DNA from: Cristatella mucedo
Taxonomy: Eukaryota > Bryozoa > Phylactolaemata > Cristatellidae
Length of the DNA: 64,000 bases
Assembly (NCBI GenBank): GCA_009760855.2
Contig: WPIO01000040.1
Span: 307,501-371,500, forward strand
Direction of reading: 5' to 3'
Shown: positions 55,701 to 64,000 of the stretch, piece by piece
Layout of the letters: each line of letters opens with the position of its first letter
Position numbering within the stretch: position 1 is the stretch's first letter
Notes under the pieces: model-generated
What the model saw: the letters and a program-made list of their open reading frames with translations, nothing else
Database searches by the model: none
What the model was told of the DNA's origin: nothing
Made by a program: the position numbers and the translations under genes

Positions 55701-56400
55701 TTTTTTATATAATATTTCACATCAAAACCAAAACTTTTCTTATTGTTAAACCTACCATAATCACTTATTATATCAAATTCAAAATCATAGTATTTTTCAT
55801 CTTCAAGTAAATACATGAAAAGCGGTTCTCTTACTGGCATATCAAAAATATAACTTGTTGGGATTCTTACTGAACCAGCAGCAACATAATCTTTAGGTAT
55901 ATCATGACAATTCAATCCAGGAACGAATATCTCAAATTTTGAATAAAACCATCTACTTAATTTTAGTACATGTAATCCAAGTAGACATTGTGCAAGATAT
56001 TGTTTTGGTATGCAATCTTCTACTATACTTCTACTCCATAAACATTTTATATCTATTAAAGTGTCTTCATCAACAATACCATCTGGGGAATATCTATAAA
56101 CACCATCACTAGTAAAACAATCATTTGCATTTTCAATACTTCTTCTAATTTCATTTCTAAATATTTAGAAGCTATTGGCTCAAACACTTTACCGAATATC
56201 ATTTGTGGGAATCTCATTGACTGAGAATTAGCAATATATTTTTTTAGTTTTCTATTAGCAATTAATTCAATATCACAATCAATTTGTGAACCACAAACCA
56301 TATCATTTCCTAAAACAGAATACACTTCTGATCCACCAATATTTAAACTCATAGCCTTCTTCCACTCATCAAACCCTTGAATAACATTTGTTTTTTGCAT
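55697..56400 (-). pseudogene. YqaJ/alkaline-exonuclease-like nuclease, one frameshift
   Basis: The product is about 234 residues and starts MQKTNVIQGFDEWKKAM. It has the order of motifs of the YqaJ / lambda-exonuclease / herpes-baculovirus alkaline nuclease branch of PD-(D/E)XK enzymes: MRFPQMIFGKVFEPIASKYL (Arg and Glu of the first helix), then YSPDGIVDEDTLIDIKC with the catalytic SPDG and DIK, then a Q-containing helix (PKQYLAQCLLGL). Such enzymes resect DNA 5' to 3' for recombination or genome processing. A frameshift near 56,120 falls just before SPDG. Its presence beside an integrase and capsid genes is unusual for Polintons as I know them. Confidence 0.75.
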
Positions 56401-56427
56401 TATATTTAGTATATTGTTATAATTTTA

Positions 56428-57991
56428 TTAAAAATCTTTTCCTTCATATACCATATTTCCTTTACTACAAGTGAAATTAGCACCACTTCCATTAGAAGTT
56501 AGTTCAGCACTATTCTCACAAATAGTCAAATAATGGATTATCAATGTAGTTCCAGCAGGAACAGCATTATTGAATTCAACAGTTACATCATGTCTAAATG
56601 TAACTCTAAGTGGTTCATCATTGTATTGCAAGTCAACAACATTAATAGGATAAAGTGACATCCATTCTGAGAAAGAAACACCGGTGGGATTAGCAAGCTC
56701 ATTAACACCAAGATATTGTTTTCTGAAAGTCGTGAAATCTATTTACACAGGTGCATACTTACCTTTTATAGGTTCACTAGATCTTGTAACAGCAAGATAT
56801 TGTTTAGATCCATTAGCAAGAACTGAAACACTTTTGATATCGCAATGATTGTAAGTACAAGGATTACCAGTGTAGCTATCATATTTATTAGCATTTTGAG
56901 CTGCAACTATCAACCACCTAACTTTATCAATTGTATTTTGAACTGATAGAGTTTTAATAAATCGAAGATTTTGATTGAAAGTATTTACAGTAACATTTCC
57001 ATAACGTCTAACCCTGTAATTTAGTCTAATTTTCTTTGATCTCTCACTTGAAATATCTGCAAGTGCTCTTTGAATACTTTCTTTTGGAACAACACATGGT
57101 ACAACAAGTCTCATTTTTGACATTGCAGTTCTGAAAGCAGTATAAACACCTTGTCCATTACCCATATTAACAGAACCCGTTCCGCTCGTAGCGTGCATTA
57201 TTTTGGTCATTTGCACCTCCACTTGTTCCAGTCAAAATAATATCTCTATCAAATCCACCAATACGAGTCATTTCAAGTGTACATGGAATATTATAAAGAA
57301 TTTTATTCATATCTGCACAAAAACCAGAGATACTTGCTAGAGGTAAAGCAATACTGAAATTTCCAACCTCATCAATAGTGTTATTTATAACTCCTCTTCT
57401 AACTACATATACAGTGTTTGAAGCAATAGCTCTAGTAGCATTAGGACTAACATAAGAAGTAAGACCTCCAGATAAATTGTCAATTCCAGCTGCTTCATTT
57501 TTTCTCCATCCAGTAGTCGGACCTTCAGTTCTGTTATATTCATTCGGATAGCATAGAAGATCCATTAATGTTGAAACACTCCCAACCCCTTCCTTTAGTG
57601 GAAGGCTTTCAATCTCTTCAGTTCCAAGTCTAACTCTCATACTACTAAACATCCATGCACCAGCATTATTAAAAAGACTGAATGCAAGATTTTTATGAGG
57701 AGCACCAAAAGCAGCACCAGCACCAGTTTGGACTTGTATTTGTCCTTCAAGTAAAAGATAACTATCAGATAGAACATAACATGCTTGTTGTTCACCAGGA
57801 ACTATGAAACTAACTAATTGACTAGTAACATTATCAGTCTCATTTCCATTAACTTGATAAAACTCTCTAAATTGATAATCTTTAATTTTGTATTCAGAAA
57901 ACTCAGGATCTCTAAGTTCGAGTATACTATCGATAGGTGCACTTGCCATTTCTTCTCTATATAAAAAACTAAAATTTTTATTTTTGTACAT
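56428..57991 (-). pseudogene. major capsid protein (double-jelly-roll type), frameshift and stop
   Basis: This is a protein of about 510-520 residues. It begins near MASAPIDSILELRDPEFSEY, preceded in frame by an earlier ATG at 57,991. Features typical of Polinton/adintovirus capsid proteins are FIVPGEQQACYVLSDSYLLL, an AWMFSSMRVRLGTEEIESL strand region, PLASISGFCADMNKI, and near the C-terminus a block with MSLYPINVVDLQYNDEPLRV. There is a frameshift near 57,190 between the two halves and an in-frame stop near 56,743. A double jelly roll is inferred from length, gene context and strand pattern; no structure comparison was possible. Confidence 0.8.
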
Positions 57992-58582
57992 ATAATCCAG
58001 CTCCTAATCTTTTCTTTATGTTTCCTCCATAAGTATCAATCCTAGGATTAACATAGGGAACAACAGCTTTATCATTAATTACTTTTGCTATTTCTTTATA
58101 TGCTTTAGGATCATTCTCTTTAAGAGTCTCTGAATAGTCTTCTACTTCTGGTTCATCTTCTTCTATCTTTGCCTTTCTACCTTTTTTGATTTTTTCTTAG
58201 TAACCTTTTCAAGCATAACTTCTTTTAGTCTAAGATCCATCGCTTTCATCTTTCTATCATATTCTTCATCTTTTCTTTCTTTCTCAAGTTCATATTCAAG
58301 TTTTTTCTTTCTTTTTCCTTCTTAAAGTTTATCATCCATCTCTCTTCGTTTAACAGCATACTCTTGATCAATCTTTTCTTTCTTTGTTTGTAGTTCAGTA
58401 AGCTTTCTTGCTTGATGCATTTCAATACCTTTGTTGGCAATACTTAATCCTACATCAACAGCTTTACTTTTAGTACCTAAAACTTGATTAAATATACTAA
58501 GAGCATTATCAAACTTTGCTCCAGATCCACGATATTTTCTACCATGTATTCTTTGATGACCAACTCTCGCATAGCTACCCAT
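57978..58582 (-). pseudogene. basic / coiled-coil structural protein
   Basis: The product is about 200 residues. The N-terminus is basic and Gly-rich (MGSYARVGHQRIHGRKYRG), a helix with SIFNQVLGTKSKAVDVGLSI follows, then a long Glu/Lys coiled coil (QTKKEKIDQEYAVKRREMDD onward), and a C-terminus ending NIKKRLGAGLYVQK. At least one frameshift near 58,320 breaks the coiled coil. It overlaps the start of the capsid gene by a few bases, suggesting co-expression. A virion core or scaffold role is a guess from position and composition. Confidence 0.5.
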
Positions 58583-58591
58583 TGCTCTATA

Positions 58592-59492
58592 TTAATTTGA
58601 AATTTCTATTGTTGCAACTATATCACTAATAATATTTACAGGATTTCCATTTTGATCTGTTAAACTTATCTTAGAACTACTTATTCCATCTACATCACCA
58701 CGTGTTGACAAATATAATAGATTAGGAATATGTATATCAACCTTATCACCTGGACTAATATCATCAATATCTATAATATATATATAGAAGTACATTGTTC
58801 TAAGAATCCTTTTTTCTTTCTACATAATTCTTAAAAGGATCAACTAAATCACAATCAACACTTATCCATCGTATTCCTTTATTGTCTGGCAATAACATTT
58901 TATTCCATGCTTTAAAGATTCCTGCAAAGTACATTGCTTTTTCTATTGCTTCATATGGTGTTCCATCCACAAGAGCACTATCAAATGTTCCTTGTTGATT
59001 TGAGTTAAAACCTAATGTATCTCCAATGGAATTTACAGCTGCATTAGAATTACTTCCAAGAAAAACAACATAGTCACCAACTATTTGCATTAGTATTCTA
59101 TCATCTGTATCAACACTAAATTTTATACCTGTACTATTTCTTTTAGTTGTATCATAAAATGCACTAGCTGCGGATGTTGTTGGACCATTTGGAGCAACAA
59201 TGGTTTTTGGTTGAGGTTCTGATAATCCTCTATTTAGTGCAGCAGTTATTTTATTTGAATCATAATAACCAGGAGCAATTGTAATATATGCAGAAGATAC
59301 ATCAGTCATTAACCACTTAAACCAAAGTTTATCATTTACATCTTTAAGTATATTTAATACTACTTCATTAGTATAAGTAAATTCTAATTGACGTAATCCA
59401 ATTTTATTATAACCTGAATCAGATCCAAGCATAATCGGTGGGTATAATGTTTTTGATTCAGAACTACTTGTTCCAGTTAATCTTATTGACAT
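58592..59492 (-). pseudogene. minor capsid / penton-like protein 1, frameshifted
   Basis: About 300 residues, starting MSIRLTGTSSSESKTLYPPI. The order is: a YITIAPGYYDSNKITAALN strand and helix, a DRILMQIVGDYVVF strand, LGFN, WISVDCDLVDPF, and after a frameshift near 58,798 a C-terminal strand region with SKISLTDQNGNPVN. This is the same layout as the next gene upstream, so the two are paralogues. The beta-rich pattern with PGYY and LTDQNG fits minor capsid or penton proteins of Polinton-like viruses; the exact role is inferred. Confidence 0.6.
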
Positions 59493-59501
59493 TTTCTGTA
59501 A

Positions 59502-60359
59502 TAAACTTCAAGAATTTCTATAGCAACTGTAATATTTTGAGAATTAAAATATATTATTTTTTGGTTTTGATCAGTAATAGTAATTACTATATCAGAGATA
59601 GAATCATTAGCTACATTATGATACTAAATAGTTTTTGGTTCATAAACCATCAAATTCCACGGATAGGCATCATAAGGAAAACTAGCTAGTACTTGTGATT
59701 CTGTTCCAATTATAAAACTAGTTCCACTTGCAACCATGTTACAATTTACAACTATAAAATCAATATTACTAATATACACTTCAATCTCAGAATCAACCTT
59801 AGTGTTAGGTGTTCAAACAACTGGTGTAATATCTGGATACATCTTAGCAAAGTCAGCAGCAGATAGTGTAGTATAAGCAGCAGAAGTAAATCCCAATATA
59901 GTAGAAATAGTAGATTTACTTGCAAGGAATGACCACCCAACAGGTAATGTAATCCATGATTTTGAAGTAGCAGTATCAGCACCAATTTGAAGCTTGTCAG
60001 TTGTTGCTCCTGATTGTGTAATTGAATGTATCAGCAATTCCAACATTTACATTATCAGTTACACCGCCATATATTCCAGGACTCAATTTTATAGTTTGTT
60101 CTGAACCACCAGTAACTCTATAGACAAATGTATTATTAGTTTCAGTTATATTTCTAATAAAGTTAGTTGCAGCAAATTTCTTAAAACAGATCTTAAAGTT
60201 TTTACCTCTTAATAATGTTGGTGTATTAACCCTAGCTCTGATTGGATTAGTTGTTCCAGTTATATTAAAAACGTATCCTTCTTTACTTGCCTGACTAGTT
60301 TTTCTAATGCTTTCAAGATTCTTTAATATATCACTAGCAATTTTTACCAAGTCACTCAT
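59502..60359 (-). pseudogene. minor capsid / penton-like protein 2, frameshift and stops
   Basis: About 285 residues, starting MSDLVKIASDILKNLESI. It shares with the neighbouring gene IKLSPGIYGGVTDNVN (compare TIAPGYY), LGFTSAAYTTLSAADFA, IVVNCNMVAS (compare SVDCDLV), and a C-terminal VITITDQNQK (compare SLTDQNG). A frameshift lies near 60,030 and stops near 59,813 and 59,628. Only about ten bases separate it from its paralogue, so the pair looks like a tandem duplication within one operon-like block. Confidence 0.6.
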
Positions 60360-60384
60360 TTCTATATATTATATAAAAGATTGT

Positions 60385-61017
60385 TTATCTTTGCAACATA
60401 TTTTTTGGTGCTTTTTGAGATGAAGCAAGGTAATCAACTGCAGCACTGATTGAACTTATTACACCTCTATTTCCAGCAGCAAGTTCACTTAACCATAGAT
60501 CAAGTCTATCAAGTACTTCTTTTTCAGATTCTACAAACAATGGAACTATCTCAACTCCAAAACCTAATCTAAACCTACTTCCAACAAGATAGTTATAGAA
60601 AAAGCTATCTGTTTGATTTTTTGATTTGATTCTACTTATTGTTGCAAGTAAATCTTCAACATCAGATCTAAAAGAATTTTTATCTTCTACTCTAGTATTT
60701 TTTATACTATTCATTACAAGTTTAGTTGCAGGTCCTGTTCTTTTAATTTCATCAAGAATATATTGTTTCGTATCTTTTAGTAAATTTGAATCTGTTTTAG
60801 CAGGTTCGGAATGAACAACAGCTTCAGATTGAACATCACGAATAACCTTTGCTTTTGAAGGATTGAATTAATCTCTAAGATAATCAACAATCCTACTTTC
60901 ATTAAGTGATTTGTTTGGTTTAGAATATAATTCAGTATAGATATTGAAAAGACCTTCATATAACTCTTTGTTACTTTCATTAAGACTATCTAGTGATTCT
61001 CTCAACTTTTTATTCAT
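60385..61017 (-). pseudogene. hypothetical structural protein, one nonsense mutation
   Basis: One frame of 210 codons, interrupted only by TAA near 60,869. It begins MNKKLRESLDSLNESNKELY and ends ASSQKAPKNMLQR. Middle parts are AKVIRDVQSEAVVHSEPAK and LLKDTKQYILDEIKRTGPA. The C-terminal half (SFFYNYLVGSRFRLGFGVEI, then a helix with SELAAGNRG) may form a small helical domain. Short motifs are shared with the gene just upstream. No family recognised. Confidence 0.6.
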
Positions 61018-61021
61018 CTTA

Positions 61022-61770
61022 CCTTTAGTTTAATACTAAGAATTACTTCTTTCTCACTTTTTTTTCTATTGCAAGAGGTTCAACATCTGGAATAACTCTT
61101 GCTTTAACTCTCTTCACTCTTCTAGCTCCTGTAGAAGGATTACCATTAAGGATTTCAGAAATAAATTGTCTAGTATCTTTTAGATATTTCATTGTTTCAT
61201 TATTAGGAGCATTTGTAATTGCGCCATTAATTAAATCAAGTGCTTTTTTGGTTTCTTTTCATTAAAGGCAGTAACTGCTCTTGAAAATGCTCTTGAAATA
61301 TCTGGTGTTGATTTCTCTTCAATAGCTCTGATTGCTTCGTCTAATACTCTTTTTATTTCTTCTTTAAATTATCATATTTTTAAACTGGTCTTTATAATCT
61401 AAATTCATACTATTCATCAAAGTTTTTAGTTTATCACCATATTCAATGACATCATAACCCAATGCTTTTTGTATTTCTTCTTTTTTTCCATTTGATCTGC
61501 AAGTGAAGGTCTAATTCTTTTTAATTTACTAATAACAACATTACCAGAGTTATCAGTTGATTTCTCTAATGCACGCTCATTTAGTTCGTGTTCAACTCTA
61601 TCTCTTGCTTGCATTTCTGCTTCAATCCTTGGCATTTCTTGAGAATTATCAAGTATTTCAGCAACACGTAAACTTTCTAAATTAAAAAGTTTACTCTCTA
61701 AATCTATTGCTTCTTGAACACTTCCTTTGTACGGTCTGTTCTTGCTAGCATATATTTCACCAATAATCAT
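61022..61770 (-). pseudogene. hypothetical helical structural protein, frameshifts
   Basis: About 245-250 residues over three frames. It starts MIIGEIYASKNRPYKGSVQE, is rich in Glu/Lys helices (RIEAEMQARDRVEHELNERA), contains AIRAIEEKSTPDISRAFSRA, and ends with KYLKDTRQFISEILNG, then KARVIPDVEPLAIEKK. Frameshifts lie near 61,480, 61,375 and 61,260. Lys runs could be the cause of slippage. It directly follows the ATPase gene. Confidence 0.5.
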
Positions 61771-61782
61771 TTTCTCCTATAT

Positions 61783-63210
61783 TCAATTAAAAATAGTTAT
61801 TAATTGTTTGCCTGAACTGTCTACTGACCAAAATCTTCCTTCATCTTCAGTTTTAGTTAGATCAATAACACAATAACTATATCTTTTCCTTGTACAAGAG
61901 TTTACCCATTGTTTAAACCTTTTCTTATCAATATCACCAGCATATGATTCACGAATGTTATATACATCAGTATTATTTTGTTCAAAGATTATTATTATAT
62001 TTATATTGTTTCTTATTTCTCTTCTAGGAATATTAGCAAATCCTTGAGCAAGATAAAATATGTTCAATCCTTTATGTCTTCCTCTAGTTAAATAATCTAA
62101 TATCTTAGATTGATCTTCAGTCATTAAATCATCTAATACAACAAAATTCTTGCAATTCTTATAAGAATCAACTTCTGGCATTGACTGAATTCCATTAACC
62201 CAAATGTTAGCAGGTTTCTCTTTAGTCATTGACATAAGACCACGATATAACTTTTGATCTAAACTTGAAGCAATGATAGTGCAAGTATCATAATTAAGCA
62301 TTCCATAAAATATCTTATATCTCATATATTCACTGCTTACTGGCCTACCAGCATGTGCGATCAGGCGATTGCAGCTTGTGCAAAACTCTGCAGCTAGGCT
62401 TGTCTGTCGTGAGCGTCGCAGTTGCCACATTACTCCACTTCTCGCCGACCTGCACTGGCTACCAGTCAAGCAACGGATTGACTTCAAGGTTTTGTCGCTC
62501 ACTTTTAGGTTCCTTCATTCTATGGCTCCAGCCTATCTGTCAGATATACTACCCCATCAGGCCAAGCATCGTACCACCCGCTTTTCGGAATTCAACAGTC
62601 TAGAAATACCTCATACAAACCTTAAATCCTTTGGAGACCGTGCATTTAGTTCGTATGCTCCCAAAGCCTGGAACTCCCTCCCGACCTGCGTCAAAACATC
62701 CCCCAACCTGACCACATTTAAAAGGAACCTAAAAACACACCTATCTAGGACAGCATTTAGTGGGTCCCTGTGATTCGTCTTTGATGTGCTTATGCGTGCT
62801 GACACTGTGCATGCTGCCACTAATCACATTTGCATGCTGACCCTGTGCATGTCACCCCTAACCATATTATTCATCTCGTTTGTTTTTCAAGCATGATTGT
62901 ACTTACCATTCAATTGCATTTCACTTTACAGCAAATGTAAAGCGCCTAGAGAGAGATTGAGTTCTCTGAGGGCGCTTTATCAAGTGAATTATTATTATCA
63001 TTATATCCAATTCATTACTAACTGAGATTTACCTGTTCCACTAGGTCCAAGTACTAATGCTCTAATGAGAACTTTAGGTAACGGTTCTATATGTCCAGTA
63101 TCTATATCTTGTCCAAAATTGAATGGTTTAACTTGCAGACATTTTTCTATATTATAATAGATATGGAAATTTATTGTTTGAAGTATAAAAAACAAACTGA
63201 TACCTACCAT
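61783..63210 (-). pseudogene. packaging ATPase (FtsK/A32-like) split by a LINE
   Basis: The N-terminal part (63,001-63,210) holds KPFNFGQDIDTGHIEPLP and the Walker A motif LGPSGTGKSQLVMNWI. The C-terminal part (61,783-62,335) holds KNFVVLDDLMTEDQSKILD with the Walker B motif, TRGRHKGLNIFYLAQGFANI with a conserved Gln sensor, and a C-terminal region with RKRYSYCVIDLTKTEDEGRF. ATPases of this class pump DNA into double-jelly-roll capsids. A 671-base LINE fragment in the opposite orientation separates Walker A from the rest. Apart from the LINE the coding parts look intact, so the insertion may have come early in decay. The start codon is unclear. Confidence 0.85.
62328..62998 (+). mobile_element. 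host LINE inserted in the viral ATPase
   Basis: It begins at CACTGCTTACTGGCCTACCA, encodes LQLVQNSAARLVCRERRSC through FKRNLKTHLSRTAFSGSL, and ends with the 3' UTR and GTGAATTATTATTATCATTA. It is very similar to the copy at 29.4-30.1 kb. A 2-4 base AT overlap at the edges prevents a clear target-site duplication. Confidence 0.93.
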
Positions 63211-63593
63211 TCATGAAGAGTATGTAGAAGTAGATAGTACTAAAGGAATGAGAGGAACGCTTAAAGGTGTTTCTACTATTTGTGATAGTAAGAAGTCAAA
63301 GTTTGTTAAGTTGAGATCTGGTTCAACGACAGTTGGTTCAGGTGCAGGAAAATAGCAAAATGAAGAAGCATATAGTGGTGGTTCAGGAAAATTACAAAAT
63401 AAAGGAGCATATAGTGGTGGTTCAGGAAAATTACAAAATAAAGGAGCATCTGTTCCAACACCTGTACTCTTTGCAGCAATATCAAATGCACTTAGTAAAA
63501 AAATTCTCAGGTAGTACAGAAAGATATAGTGGTTCAGGAGTTGGTGGTTGTGCAGATAAAGAACAAATGATTGCAGAGCTAAAAGACTGTTGA
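63163..63593 (+). pseudogene. DUF5679-like zinc-ribbon protein with Gly-rich repeats
   Basis: ATG 63,163 opens MEIYCLKYKKQTDT. After a frameshift near 63,200 come STKGMRGTLKGVSTICDSKK and SKFVK. The order YCxKxK, then K-G-M-R-xx-LKG-x-x-x-x-C, then KK-S-x-F matches the DUF5679 zinc ribbon seen in many eukaryotic DNA viruses, but two of the usual four cysteines are changed. Next come 2.5 units of AYSGGSGKLQNKG, then ASVPTPVLFAAISNALSKKI, which looks like a cleaved or membrane-active helix. In adintoviruses a similar protein is a virion component. It is transcribed away from the ATPase. Confidence 0.6.
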
Positions 63594-63604
63594 ACAATTA
63601 AAAA

Positions 63605-63970
63605 AAGTAAAATCTTCACCTTTGACTGATATAGAAATAAATAATTATATAAAAGAAGTATATATAATTTTTTTAGAGGTATCTTTGCAAGAGATGAACT
63701 AACAAAACCATTAAGAAATGAATGTCTTATTTGTAATACTGGTGATTGACAAAAAGCAATATATCACTGGGTAGCACTTAAAAAAGAAGGAAGACAATGT
63801 TTTTACTTTGATCCATTCGGTGCACCACCAATGCCAGAAGTAGTACAATATTTTGGTGTTATACCAACATTTTAGACGTTTAAGTTACAAGAATAAAATC
63901 AAACAGATTGTGGAAAGAGATGTCTAATCTTCCTAAAACTAATGTAAAAATAAGATTTTGGATCGACAAT
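63605..63970 (+). pseudogene. adenain-like cysteine protease, frameshifts and stops
   Basis: Adenovirus-type maturation protease that cleaves capsid precursors. In order: LTDIEINNYIKEVY, FRGIFARDELTKPLRNECLI, AIYHWVALKKEGRQ with the catalytic His before Trp (63,764), CFYFDPFGAPPMPEVVQYFG with the conserved Asp, then FKLQE with the oxyanion Gln, and TDCGKRCLIFL with the catalytic Cys. A frameshift near 63,670, and stops at the GD before QKAIYHW, after VIPTF and after LQE, break the frame. No single open frame reveals this gene. It ends near the edge of the window. Confidence 0.85.
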
Positions 63971-64000
63971 GGATTTATTAATTTAATGCAAACATTTTCT

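Larger units (their letters stand above)
52046..64000. mobile_element. decayed Maverick/Polinton-like (adintovirus-like) endogenous virus, right end outside the window
   Basis: An AT-rich block carries a linked set of genes expected for this group: retroviral-type integrase near one end, then capsid genes, packaging ATPase and adenain-like protease. Most structural genes lie on the minus strand. Almost every frame is broken by a stop or frameshift, so the copy is dead. A host-family LINE is inserted at 62,328-62,998. No protein-primed PolB and no second terminus are seen; both would be expected to the right of 64,000. Confidence 0.85.

Noticed and set aside
63333-63449. CRISPR-like array
   Set aside because: The 39-bp units are directly adjacent, with no spacers, and lie within a coding frame.
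52046-64000. Bacterial or phage contamination
   Set aside because: The host LINE inside the ATPase gene and the eukaryotic-virus gene set argue for a resident element.

Overview
The window is nuclear DNA of a metazoan, probably an invertebrate. It has split genes with GT-AG introns, a TATA promoter, L2/CR1-like LINE fragments with TTA-rich tails, tRNA-derived SINEs and long microsatellites. I cannot name the species. Base composition changes sharply near position 52,050: to the left it is roughly balanced in GC, to the right it is clearly AT-rich.

Positions 1-32,000 are mostly repeats and unassigned sequence. One candidate host gene runs on the plus strand: a TATA box at 14,845, a first exon with a signal-anchor-like N-terminus (14,952-15,014), a phase-compatible second exon (17,384-17,781), and a possible later exon near 19,008. 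Two near-perfect hairpins lie at 18.1 and 18.4 kb. A likely terminal coding exon of another, unidentified plus-strand gene ends at 32,414.

Positions 34,466-48,872 hold a well-supported minus-strand host gene, PGAP2 (Golgi factor that remodels GPI-anchor lipid). Its five coding exons join in phase to a 262-residue protein. A second, phase-matched terminal exon lies 6 kb downstream, so the gene appears able to make two C-termini. The proximal terminal exon sits behind about 250 bp of polypyrimidine (CT on the coding strand).

Positions 52,046-64,000 and beyond are a decayed, integrated double-stranded DNA virus or transposon of the Maverick/Polinton (adintovirus-like) kind. Seen in it are a retrovirus-type integrase, a packaging ATPase, an adenain-like protease, a double-jelly-roll-type major capsid protein, two paralogous minor capsid/penton-like proteins, a YqaJ-like exonuclease, a phage-like fibre protein, a DUF5679-like zinc ribbon and several structural or unknown proteins. 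No PolB is in the window and the right end lies outside it. Nearly every gene has a frameshift or stop. The ATPase gene is split by a copy of the host's own LINE, which shows that the element is resident in this genome and not contamination. An imperfect inverted repeat marks its left edge.
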